Shown here: positions 16,914-24,859 of the stretch, piece after piece
Position numbering within the stretch: the first letter of the stretch is position 1
How the letters are laid out: each line of letters opens with the position of its first letter
Source: Ruminococcus sp.
GTDB taxonomy: Bacteria; Bacillota; Clostridia; Oscillospirales; Ruminococcaceae
Length of the DNA: 41,400 bases
NCBI GenBank assembly: GCA_017534835.1
Contig: JAFXVT010000053.1
Span: forward strand, 1 to 41,400
Direction of reading: 5' to 3'
Position numbers and translations under genes: made by a program
Notes under the pieces: model-generated
Told to the model about the DNA's origin: nothing
Database searches by the model: none
What the model saw: the letters and a program-made list of their open reading frames with translations, nothing else

Positions 16914-19166
16914 TTATTCGGTATTCTTCAGTGCCTCGTCCATCGGAATCTTGTTTATCTTCCGCTTCAGCAGAAGTGTCGTTACAAGGTAGGTCACAAC
17001 GCCCATACCTATCGTCTTTACATAGGCTGACAGCGGTATATCCGGAGCGAGCCAGCCGGGATACTGCATCATCATACCGCGCCAGAGAGCGTCCAGTGCA
17101 GCTGATTCGAGCGGTATGCACAGCAGGAACGAGAGTATCGTAACGATCGTGGTCGTGCGGATATAGATACCGCTTATCTCACGCGGCTCATAGCCGAGTA
17201 TCTTCGTAACGGATATGGACTGCACGTTCTTCTCTATCATCACCTTTGAGAGCAGGTAAACAACGAGCACGATGACCGTAATGCCGAGCACTACGAAAAT
17301 GCTCATCATATTGCCCATTGATCGTTTGAGCTGACGTGAGGTCTTTGTGACCTCGTCCTCCGTCACTACCGAGGCGATATATTTCTCGTCGATGTCGCTG
17401 AGCTCGCGGTCTGAGAAGTAGCCGGAGAAGTACTCATCTTCGAGGTCGAAGGTCCTGTTGAAATAGTCGATGTCCATAAATACGACGAGCGTGCTCGGGT
17501 AATCATAAACACCGCTTATCTCGAAGGTATAATCCTCGCTTCCGTATTCGTCAGTGAGGGTGATGCTGTCGCCGGCTTTGAGGTGGTATTTGTCGGCGTA
17601 TGCGGAGGATACCTCAACGGTATCGTCCTTGATGTCGGAGTGGAAATAATCGCTGTCGGAAGCTATGCCATAGAGCGAAACGCTCTCGGAGAAGTCGCCG
17701 CGGACTATCCTGAGCTCGCCTGCTGCGAATTTTTCAGCGTCCTCGTCCTCTGTCGGAACAGGGGCTTTGAGAATGTAGGTGTTCTGAGCTATCATACTGT
17801 TTATGCTGTCCTCGCTGAATTTGTCGAGAAGCGGCTCGAACAGCTGGCTGAAAAGCATTATCACGCTCGCGAAGAAAATGCCGACGAATATCGTCAGATA
17901 GCCGGGGATATTCTGGAACAGTACCCTCAGGCGATAACGTGTCATTATCGGTATCTTCGTGTTGAGCTTGAACGCCTTCTTGCGCTGACGGCGCTTGAGG
18001 TCGCGGCGGATGAATTTCAGCGGCGACAGGCTCAGCTTCGATGTGAGCATGATGATGTTGATAGCAAGGAGTATCAGCAGGGGAATGACCGTCGTATCAA
18101 TGAAGGCATCGGCATTCCACAGCGTCTTGTAGCTTACGATGCTGTAGGAGCCGAGGTACATATCCGCCATCACCTTCTTTAGCAGGGTATAGCCGAGGAT
18201 ATTGCCTATCACTGATGCTATGAGAAGGACGATCACCGGTGCGGCGAGGTAGTGACGCACCATTTCGCCCTTAGTATAGCCGGAAGCGCGGAGCGTGCCG
18301 ATGACGTTCGCCTCTTTGGTTATGGTATTGCTCGTAGTTACGGCAAAAACGAATGCTACGATAACAATGAGCATATCGAGCATAACGAGCATCATTATCC
18401 TGTCGTGACCGAGGTCATTGCCGGCGAATTTGATAGAGCTGTTGCGGCAGGTCGGCACGAAATTCGTAAGCGGAGCCTTTCCTGCGAGAGCCTTTAAGAG
18501 CTCGTCTCCGCGGTCCTTGGCTTCCTTGCCGAATATCTCCTCCGGCGGGTCGTCGTACTTCCACGAATAAGAATAGTGGATATATCCGTCGCCGACTCTG
18601 TCGAAGCCTGCCTTGTCGACTACGCTTACGCCGAATTTCTCGGTATCGAACATAAAGTCGGTGACATTACGGTAAAGTGCCGAATAATCGGGGAGCGCAA
18701 TGATACCTGTTATCTTGAAATCATATCCGTCGAGCTCGATAGTATCGCCCTGACTGAGGTCATTGCTCTTCATATAGAGGCGGTCGAGCGCTATCTCGTT
18801 TTCCGCAGAGGGGAGACTTCCGTCGAGCAGGCACACCCTGTTGACTTCCTCCCTTATCCTGAACAGACGCACTGTGCTCCCGTCAGAGCAGGGCTCATCC
18901 TTGAAGGTGTTGTCGTATAGTTTTATATCTTCCTCCTCGCAGGCTTCGATAATTGAGCTGTCCGGTTTTTCGGGAAATTCAAGGAAGCCGTCCTCGATGT
19001 TGTAGGTCACGAAGCTGTCATCATAGGCTGCCTTGAGGCTCGCATCTGCGATGAAATAGCCCGAAGCGACGCCGATAAGTGCGACCATAAAAAGGAATAT
19101 GACGGTATATTTTCCGGCTTCCGACTTTATCTCACGCGGGATACGTTTGAGAAGGGGGTCTCTCAT
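16914..19166 (-). CDS. ABC exporter permease, FtsX/MacB-type, 750 aa
   Basis: The membrane protein starts with MRDPLLKRIPREIKSEAG and a helix near 20-42. A long external domain (about 45-255) follows, then three helices with the FtsX-type stretch IGTLRASGYTKGEMVRHYLA. A second repeat has another N-terminal helix near 415-440 (IPGYLTIFVGIFFASVIMLF), an external domain (about 465-620) and a helix cluster containing ISVTKILGYEPREISGIYIR. This is the double-FtsX layout of YknZ/MacB-like and lipoprotein or peptide exporter permeases of Firmicutes. Substrate is unknown. It starts 13 bases after its ATPase, and the two form one operon. Confidence 0.92.
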   Translation of the reverse strand: MRDPLLKRIPREIKSEAGKYTVIFLFMVALIGVASGYFIADASLKAAYDDSFVTYNIEDGFLEFPEKPDSSIIEACEEEDIKLYDNTFKDEPCSDGSTVRLFRIREEVNRVCLLDGSLPSAENEIALDRLYMKSNDLSQGDTIELDGYDFKITGIIALPDYSALYRNVTDFMFDTEKFGVSVVDKAGFDRVGDGYIHYSYSWKYDDPPEEIFGKEAKDRGDELLKALAGKAPLTNFVPTCRNSSIKFAGNDLGHDRIMMLVMLDMLIVIVAFVFAVTTSNTITKEANVIGTLRASGYTKGEMVRHYLAAPVIVLLIASVIGNILGYTLLKKVMADMYLGSYSIVSYKTLWNADAFIDTTVIPLLILLAINIIMLTSKLSLSPLKFIRRDLKRRQRKKAFKLNTKIPIMTRYRLRVLFQNIPGYLTIFVGIFFASVIMLFSQLFEPLLDKFSEDSINSMIAQNTYILKAPVPTEDEDAEKFAAGELRIVRGDFSESVSLYGIASDSDYFHSDIKDDTVEVSSAYADKYHLKAGDSITLTDEYGSEDYTFEISGVYDYPSTLVVFMDIDYFNRTFDLEDEYFSGYFSDRELSDIDEKYIASVVTEDEVTKTSRQLKRSMGNMMSIFVVLGITVIVLVVYLLSKVMIEKNVQSISVTKILGYEPREISGIYIRTTTIVTILSFLLCIPLESAALDALWRGMMMQYPGWLAPDIPLSAYVKTIGMGVVTYLVTTLLLKRKINKIPMDEALKNTE

Positions 19167-19179
19167 ATTCTCCGCCCCC

Positions 19180-19878
19180 TTACCATTCGAGGTCTTCAGC
19201 TGCGACCTTTGCTGTGTTCAGCTCATTCTTCCTGATAACGCCGTCGCGGAGCTTGACTACACGGTCTGCCATACTCTTTATCGCATCGTTATGAGTTACC
19301 ATTATAACGGTGCTGCCGTACTTCTGATTCACAGTTTCGATCAGCTTGAGTATCTCCTTCGAGGTGTTGTAGTCGAGCGCACCTGTAGGCTCGTCGCAGA
19401 GAAGAATATCCGGATTCTTGACGATAGCTCTGCCGATAGCGGTACGCTGCTGCTGACCGCCCGAGAGCTGATTCGGGAGCTTGTGACGGTGCTCATACAG
19501 TCCGAGGGTCTTGAGTATATCGTCCACATCGAGCGGATCGTCGCTCAGATATGCGCCGACCTCGACATTCTCCTTGATATTGAGATTGGGTATGAGGTTG
19601 TACATCTGGAAGATATAGCCGAGGTGCTTGCGGCGGTAGCGTGTGAGCGCCTTCTCGTTCATATCCGCGGTCCTTTCGCCGCCTATCGAGATGGATCCGC
19701 TGTCGGGACGGTCGATGCCGCCGATGATGTTGAGCAGAGTCGATTTACCGGAGCCCGAAGGTCCGAGAAGCATACAGAACTCGCCTTTTTCGAGCTCAAA
19801 TGATATTCCCTTCAGTACCTCGACGTGGCTCTCGCCCTCGCCGAAGGATTTCTTTATGTCACTTATCTCAATGAACAT
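19180..19878 (-). CDS. ABC exporter ATPase, MacB/LolD-type, 232 aa
   Basis: An AAAGGGTGG site precedes ATG 19878. It has Walker A GPSGSGKST, the Q-loop in YIFQMYNLIPNLNIKENV, signature LSGGQQQR, Walker B ILLCDEPTGALD, and H-loop VTHND. The YIFQMYNL stretch and the GALD after Walker B are typical of the LolD/MacB/FtsE group, which pairs with FtsX-fold permeases. It drives the permease encoded downstream at 16914-19166. Such pairs export lipids, peptides or antibiotics, or sense envelope stress. The operator-like dyads upstream suggest an inducible system, but no regulator gene is nearby. Confidence 0.95.
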   Translation of the reverse strand: MFIEISDIKKSFGEGESHVEVLKGISFELEKGEFCMLLGPSGSGKSTLLNIIGGIDRPDSGSISIGGERTADMNEKALTRYRRKHLGYIFQMYNLIPNLNIKENVEVGAYLSDDPLDVDDILKTLGLYEHRHKLPNQLSGGQQQRTAIGRAIVKNPDILLCDEPTGALDYNTSKEILKLIETVNQKYGSTVIMVTHNDAIKSMADRVVKLRDGVIRKNELNTAKVAAEDLEW

Positions 19879-19892
19879 TGAACCACCCTTTC

Positions 19893-19977
19893 GTTAGAAA
19901 AAGCTAACTCTATGTCAATAAATTCAGGTCATCTCTGACCTTGACTCCATTCTATCACTTCGTTTATTATTTGTCAA
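19893..19977 (-). promoter_or_regulatory. promoter and two operator-like dyads of the ABC exporter operon
   Basis: On the minus strand TTGACA (19972-19977) and TAGAAT (19949-19954) are 17 bases apart. Just downstream lies AGGTCA-N4-TGACCT (19926-19941), and before the ribosome site GTTAG-N6-CTAAC (19893-19908), both perfect inverted repeats. This spacing is typical of repressor sites; the repressor is not in the window. Confidence 0.75.
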
Positions 19978-20052
19978 TACCATTCCGGAAAATATGAACA
20001 TTTGCTCATATATGCATATCAAATCGTTCATGAATCTGTCCGCTTTGACGAA

Positions 20053-20095
20053 AAAAAGCTCCATTCCGTCATTCTGCAACGGAATGGAGCTTTTT
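20053..20095 (-). terminator. terminator of the spo0A-flavin reductase run
   Basis: Arms of 17 bases (20053-20069 and 20079-20095) pair perfectly, with AAAAA/TTTTT ends, directly after the flavin reductase stop. Confidence 0.95.
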
Positions 20096-20096
20096 A

Positions 20097-20606
20097 TCAT
20101 TCTTTCACATATGCCTCAACTATCTCTGAGATGTAAGCGCGGTGATATGGATCGGAAGCGAAGAATTTCCCGGGAATGCCGTCATCTGTGAGGAATCCGC
20201 TCTCCTGAAGATCATAGCTGTAGAGCTTTCGGCAGACGAGCACGAGCTCTGCCTCCTCGAACGCCGGAGCTCCGCCGAGCTCAACGGGCGTAAGTCCGGT
20301 CTCCTTGACCTTGTCGCAGTCCCTTCCCGAATGCGAGCCGCAGAACGAGAGTGCGCTTCTGTACTCCTCGCCGAAGAACGAAGCCGTGAACACCTCTCCG
20401 CCCTCGATATACCCGAAGGTGTGTCTGTTCGGGCGTATGTAGCAGGTGAGGACGTTTTTGTTCCACAGCACGCCGAGCTGTCCCCACGAAGCCGTCATCG
20501 TGTTAAGATCGGACATATTTCCGCCTGTGAGGAGCATCCACTGCTTTCCGACAGCCTTGAACGGGTTGATGTCATATTCCTCGATGTTTATCTTCCTGAA
20601 TGCCAT
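20097..20606 (-). CDS. flavin reductase-family protein (flavoredoxin-like), 169 aa
   Basis: ATG 20606 has an AAGGAGGAA site. The first half has GKQWMLLTGGNMSDLNTMTA and WGQLGVLWNKNVLTCYIRPNRHTF, matching the FMN-binding split-barrel flavin reductase/flavoredoxin family, where the TMTASW-type strand and the Arg-Pro segment bind FMN. It then has EVFTASFFGEEYRSAL and a Cys-rich GSHSGRDCDKV. It is cytoplasmic and reduces free or bound flavin or passes electrons between partners. It lies 43 bases after the spo0A stop and shares its terminator, so it is probably co-transcribed; a functional link to Spo0A is not established. Confidence 0.85.
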   Translation of the reverse strand: MAFRKINIEEYDINPFKAVGKQWMLLTGGNMSDLNTMTASWGQLGVLWNKNVLTCYIRPNRHTFGYIEGGEVFTASFFGEEYRSALSFCGSHSGRDCDKVKETGLTPVELGGAPAFEEAELVLVCRKLYSYDLQESGFLTDDGIPGKFFASDPYHRAYISEIVEAYVKE

Positions 20607-20649
20607 AGTTATTCCTCCTTGAGATCGTCACCGCGCATTTCATCGCATC

Positions 20650-21444
20650 TTATCGCTCCGCCGGAACGACCTGTGCAGAAGCCTGCATCGAGGCTCTTCT
20701 GAGCGCAGATTTGTACCTGAGACGCAGCTTATCCGTGATGAGCGCGATAAATTCTGAATTTGTGGGCTTGCCCTTGCTTGTGTCGACTGTATAGCCGAAG
20801 AATGAGTTGAGCGTGTCGACATTGCCCCTGTCCCACGCTATTTCGATGGCGTGGCGGATAGCTCGCTCAACTCTCGATGAGGTCGTTTCGTATATCCTTG
20901 CAACTGTCGGGTAAAGAAGCTTTGTCACGCTCTCGAGCAGGGTCTTGTCCTCTATCGAATAGAGGATAGCCGTGCGGAGGTAGTGATAGCCCTTGATATG
21001 CGCCGGAACTCCGAGCTGATGTATCATATCCGTGACAACTATCTCCATATCGTCGCTGAGGCTGTTCGCCCTGTCTCCGAGAGCGGAGGTGATCGCACCG
21101 ATGAGGTCGTCCGCGTCATACGGCTTGAGCAGGAACTTTGCCGCTCCGTTCTCCATTACCTGACGCTCGATAAATTCGTTGTCGAAGGCGGAGGTGATGA
21201 TGAACGCCGGATACTTCACGCCGAGTTCCCTCACCTTTTTCATAATGGTGACAGCATCACCGTTTTCGGCTGTTATATCGAGAACTGCGGCATCGGGCGG
21301 ATCGTTCTTTATGGAATCGACGATAACGCCGCAGTCCTTTCTTCTTGTGTATGCATACATTCCTCTTTCGCGAAGCTTATTCGCCAGACTTACGCCTGTT
21401 CCTGCGGAATCGTCACCGATAAGCACCTTTATTTTGTTGTTCAT
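20650..21444 (-). CDS. spo0A: Spo0A-type response regulator, 264 aa
   Basis: The start has an AGGAGGAAA site. The N-terminal receiver (1-120) holds the acidic pair D11/D12, phosphoacceptor D56 in [13 protein letters not shown]84 and K107 in FLLKPYD, so it looks phosphorylatable, though its D56 surroundings are unusual (no Pro after Met as in the common DxxMPxxDG). The C-terminal sigA-type DNA-binding domain is strongly conserved: [58 protein letters not shown]. This half alone proves Spo0A. Spo0A directs sporulation onset in endospore formers, but this lineage is usually regarded as non-sporulating. The usual spoIVB neighbour is absent here. A weak promoter (TTGCCG-18-TAAGAT, minus strand near 21480-21510) may drive it. 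Confidence 0.92.
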   Translation of the reverse strand: MNNKIKVLIGDDSAGTGVSLANKLRERGMYAYTRRKDCGVIVDSIKNDPPDAAVLDITAENGDAVTIMKKVRELGVKYPAFIITSAFDNEFIERQVMENGAAKFLLKPYDADDLIGAITSALGDRANSLSDDMEIVVTDMIHQLGVPAHIKGYHYLRTAILYSIEDKTLLESVTKLLYPTVARIYETTSSRVERAIRHAIEIAWDRGNVDTLNSFFGYTVDTSKGKPTNSEFIALITDKLRLRYKSALRRASMQASAQVVPAER

Positions 21445-21643
21445 AGTTTTTTCCTCCTGTTTTATGATTTTTCCTATGTTTCTATCTTATCACAGAAGGA
21501 GCGATGCCGGCAACAATGAATAATGTCAGCTATGGGAATGTTTTAGCGTTATCGAATGAAAGCGGTCGCGCCGCGGAAATGGTGTCGTTATGCCGTGACA
21601 GCGGGCGAAAAGCCGCGCAATATGCGAACCGTGACCATTGCTG

Positions 21644-22957
21644 TCAATGCGGCTTGCTTTTCATCTTAACAAGCATACCGTCGGCGATATTCCGCACTTT
21701 TGTGCCGGGCGGAAAAAGCTTGTCGGCGAGTTTTGCGGTCGCGCTGCGCTTGACGGTGCGTGCGTGGACGGGTGCGAGCTTCGGCTCCTTTGTACCCTCT
21801 GTCCATTCGGCAAAAACGGACGGCTCGAGCTTACCCTGAAGCATAGCTCTGTCGCCGGGAGCGCTGTATTTCGCAAGGAAGCTCAGCGGCATATCGCAGT
21901 CCTTATAGCCGAATTTTGCGATATGTCCGTCGAAGTGCATATGGAACAGCCTTTCCATATCCTCTATTCCTGCGGCAGCCTCCGGTATCTCGGAGAGCGC
22001 CGTAAGCAGCTTTTTCGCGGTCTTGTCCTTGATGTCCAATTCGGCAGCCTCAACAGGTCCGCCGGTCATAAATCCGAGCATATACGGACTTCCGCAGAAG
22101 TCGCTCTGAGGCGTTTTATTCACAGGGACGTCGAACAGATACGCCGCATACAGCCCGAACATACAATGCAGCGCAAGGTAGTCCGGCTCGTCGTAGTTGA
22201 TGGCGTGCTTCGCCTGAACGAAGCCGCGCAGCCTTCCCGACTTCACCATAAGCGGTATAGTTCCGGTCAGCAGCAGAGCCTTTGAGCCGTTCATTATCGG
22301 CGTTTCAACGTCAGCCTCTACGTCGCCGCCGATGTGCAGCAGCTTTGCGGGAGCAACGCCTGCCTTTCTGAGCACGGCATCATATACGGCTTTGTGGTCG
22401 GTCACGCTGCCCTTGAGCTCGGACGGCACAACGAGCTCGTCCGCATCGGAATAGCCGCAGCTCTCAAGTATCCTCGCAACGACATTTCGCGGATATATCG
22501 TATCTGCGACGATGACTATCTTCTTTTTGCAGCTTCTCGCCTTGTCGAAGAGCTCCTTTCCGAAGCCCCTCGCGAACGAAAAATGCACCGCAAGCTCACA
22601 TTCGCGCTTCAGCAGCTTTTCCTTGCCGAGCGGCGAGAGCTTTCCCGTTTTCGCAAGAATGTCGTATATCCTCGCTATCGTAGCTCCGCCGGAATTGCAG
22701 TATTTCTTCTCGGCAGCCTCTGCGGCTGCGACGCGAAGCTCGGTGAACGGCTTTCTAACGGTCGTCAGCTCACGGAAGTCCTCCTCCATAAGCATAAACA
22801 TATCCTCAAATTCCGAAAACGGCGTCAGCACAAGCGTCCCCGTCAGCCGGAAGCTGACAGCACGTATCTCCTGCTTTCCGACCTCGGTGAGCATTTTCAT
22901 TTTCAGCTCAGCCTGCTCCGTTGTCAGAGGAACACGGGGCTTGAATTTTTTGTCCAT
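21644..22957 (-). CDS. HAD-like protein with lost catalytic aspartates, 437 aa
   Basis: An AAGGAGG site precedes ATG 22957. The region around residue 34 reads VSFRLTGTLVL where HAD hydrolases of this type read FDxFDTL. The nucleophile Asp is Arg37 and the acid/base Asp is Gly40, so phosphatase chemistry should be lost. Later HAD blocks remain: VADTIYPRNVVARILESCGY and LLHIGGDVEADVETPIMNGS. Beyond residue about 260 is a helical region (KHAINYDEPDYLALHCMFGL and on) like that in predicted HAD proteins near glycosyltransferases. It is the third gene of the GH95-GH26 operon. A regulatory or binding role is likely, or it may be decaying; the function is unknown. Confidence 0.65.
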   Translation of the reverse strand: MDKKFKPRVPLTTEQAELKMKMLTEVGKQEIRAVSFRLTGTLVLTPFSEFEDMFMLMEEDFRELTTVRKPFTELRVAAAEAAEKKYCNSGGATIARIYDILAKTGKLSPLGKEKLLKRECELAVHFSFARGFGKELFDKARSCKKKIVIVADTIYPRNVVARILESCGYSDADELVVPSELKGSVTDHKAVYDAVLRKAGVAPAKLLHIGGDVEADVETPIMNGSKALLLTGTIPLMVKSGRLRGFVQAKHAINYDEPDYLALHCMFGLYAAYLFDVPVNKTPQSDFCGSPYMLGFMTGGPVEAAELDIKDKTAKKLLTALSEIPEAAAGIEDMERLFHMHFDGHIAKFGYKDCDMPLSFLAKYSAPGDRAMLQGKLEPSVFAEWTEGTKEPKLAPVHARTVKRSATAKLADKLFPPGTKVRNIADGMLVKMKSKPH

Positions 22958-22975
22958 GATCTGCCTCCTTACGCG

Positions 22976-24826
22976 TCAGGTCTGTGGAACTGCCGTAGTC
23001 TCGGTCGACACGGAAGATGTATCCTCCGCGGTATCTGTCGTATCTGCCGGACCGGAAGTAGTCGTCGCAGCAGCAGTTGTCGTTGTTCTCGGCTTTTCTT
23101 CGCCGTATTCGGGGATCAGAGGCTCGCCGCCGCGGAGCTTGATATACTCATCGAGAGTGAGCGCTCCCTCGGAATTATAGGCACGTATCATAGCCTCCTT
23201 GCTTGTGAATCTGTCGGAATATTCGCCCTTTTCGTCACGGAGGTACTTGCCGTACCAGAGCCCGAAGAACGACCACACCGCGTTATCGCGGAAGGAAGCA
23301 TCAATATCCGGAACAGAGCTGCACTCGCTCAGTGCGATGAGCTTTTCCTTGCCGACGATGTTCTGCAATGCGAGGAACTGCTCATAGCGGCTGCCGTAAT
23401 CCTTGTCGCTGTCGAGGTAGATGTCGAGTGAGGCAATATCGAAGGTGCTCTTGTTGACAAGGGTGCTCTCGCTCTGACCGTTCCATATCCAGATGAGGTT
23501 GTCGAGCTCGAAATAGTTCGTATAGCGGCGATACATCAGCTCCCACAGCCATTTATAGGCATCAACGCCGCTCGCGCCCCACCAGAACCAGTCTCCGTAG
23601 CCCTCGTGAAGAGGTCTCCACAGGACAGGAACGCCCTTGTTTCTCAGCGAGGTCAGCTGTCCTGCCATACTGTCGATGTCGAGGATAAGACCGTAGCACT
23701 GCTCTGAGATCTTCCCCTCGCCGTAAAGACCGCGTATCTCCTCCTGTGAAAGCTCAGCGATGTCGATGTCGGTAACAGCTTCGGAGAGCTTGAAATCGGT
23801 TTCCTTTGCATATACCGAGGACTTCTTGCTCGGCGATTCCCAGTACCACATAAGTCCGACTACGCCGCCCTTGCGGTACCAGTCAGAGCAGGCATCGATG
23901 TCCCTGAATGCACTGTCGAACTTGTTTCCGGTATTGTGGAGCGCGGTAAACCGGATAACGGGATATTTGCCCGTTGTCCGGTAAATGAGGTCGAGCTCCT
24001 CATTTCTGGGATTCGAGGCATACTGCCCTGTAAGGACATATTTGCCGTAATTCTTGGTGAGGAACTGCATAAGCTCCTTCGCGGACTTGCCTGCCTCCTT
24101 GTTGGTGAGGTCCTTATCCGCATCGTATCTGATACTGCTGAGCGAAGTATTATCGGCAACTCTGAGGTAATCGAGGTCTATCTCGCCGTGCGGACGTATC
24201 TCTATATCCGATTTTCCCTTGACGAGGAAGACGCCATAGAGAGTTATGAGCGTGAATTCGCCGTCATTCATCGTCTTGAACGTTGTTATCTCATTGCCGT
24301 TCACGAGGATATGGCAGTCGACGAGCCTCTCGGATGCTATGCTGAACGAAAGGTCATAGTGCTGATTGCTCGGCGCATTCACCTTGAATGTCACACCGGA
24401 GCTTCCGTCGTTCTTGAAGCCCTTGACATAGCCCTCGCCGCTGTAGTTCGTAATGACGGTATCCGGCTTTACGGTCGGGTCGAATTTGGTAGCGGGCTGT
24501 GTAGCCTCCTCCTTGTCCTTTACCTTATTGCCGTCCTTGTCGGTGGTATCCTCCTTCGGAGCGCTCATCACCTTCAGTCCGGAGCTGAGCACAGCGTCCT
24601 CCGCTTCATAGAGGTCGCCGGTTATCTTCTTTTCTATCTCGGGATAGGATATGGGATAGTCGGGATAGGTCTCGACGGTATCGGGGTCTATCTCGGTGAC
24701 CTCCTCGGTAATGTGCTCCTTTTCGGGCACAGAGCTCTCTTCCTTATCCTTTTTCTTGCATGACACTGCGCACGAAGCGGTCAGCATTGCCGCCGCCGCA
24801 AGCGCAGTCAGCTTGCGAATGTCCAT
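22976..24826 (-). CDS. GH26 beta-mannanase lipoprotein with CBM35-like domain, 616 aa
   Basis: The gene has an AAAGGAGGA site. A lipoprotein signal has C19 or C23 as possible lipidation site, followed by a charged spacer. Residues about 70-225 form a CBM35-type beta-sandwich (YEAEDAV, YSGEGYVKGF, DLDYLRV). Residues about 245-560 are GH26: RPLHE with acid/base E408 in VLWRPLHEGYGDWFWWG, and nucleophile E501 in ALSECSS. GH26 enzymes cut beta-1,4-mannan by retention. A Thr-rich tail ends the protein and has no dockerin, so it is probably cell-anchored rather than cellulosomal. It shares an operon with the GH95 gene upstream. Confidence 0.9.
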   Translation of the reverse strand: MDIRKLTALAAAAMLTASCAVSCKKKDKEESSVPEKEHITEEVTEIDPDTVETYPDYPISYPEIEKKITGDLYEAEDAVLSSGLKVMSAPKEDTTDKDGNKVKDKEEATQPATKFDPTVKPDTVITNYSGEGYVKGFKNDGSSGVTFKVNAPSNQHYDLSFSIASERLVDCHILVNGNEITTFKTMNDGEFTLITLYGVFLVKGKSDIEIRPHGEIDLDYLRVADNTSLSSIRYDADKDLTNKEAGKSAKELMQFLTKNYGKYVLTGQYASNPRNEELDLIYRTTGKYPVIRFTALHNTGNKFDSAFRDIDACSDWYRKGGVVGLMWYWESPSKKSSVYAKETDFKLSEAVTDIDIAELSQEEIRGLYGEGKISEQCYGLILDIDSMAGQLTSLRNKGVPVLWRPLHEGYGDWFWWGASGVDAYKWLWELMYRRYTNYFELDNLIWIWNGQSESTLVNKSTFDIASLDIYLDSDKDYGSRYEQFLALQNIVGKEKLIALSECSSVPDIDASFRDNAVWSFFGLWYGKYLRDEKGEYSDRFTSKEAMIRAYNSEGALTLDEYIKLRGGEPLIPEYGEEKPRTTTTAAATTTSGPADTTDTAEDTSSVSTETTAVPQT

Positions 24827-24859
24827 TTTTGTCCTCCTTTGGTCCGGTATCAGGTCCGG

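Noticed and set aside
22334-23431. Plus-strand open frame (365 codons) over the HAD-like and GH26 genes
   Set aside because: It crosses the boundary of two real minus-strand genes and has no ribosome site.
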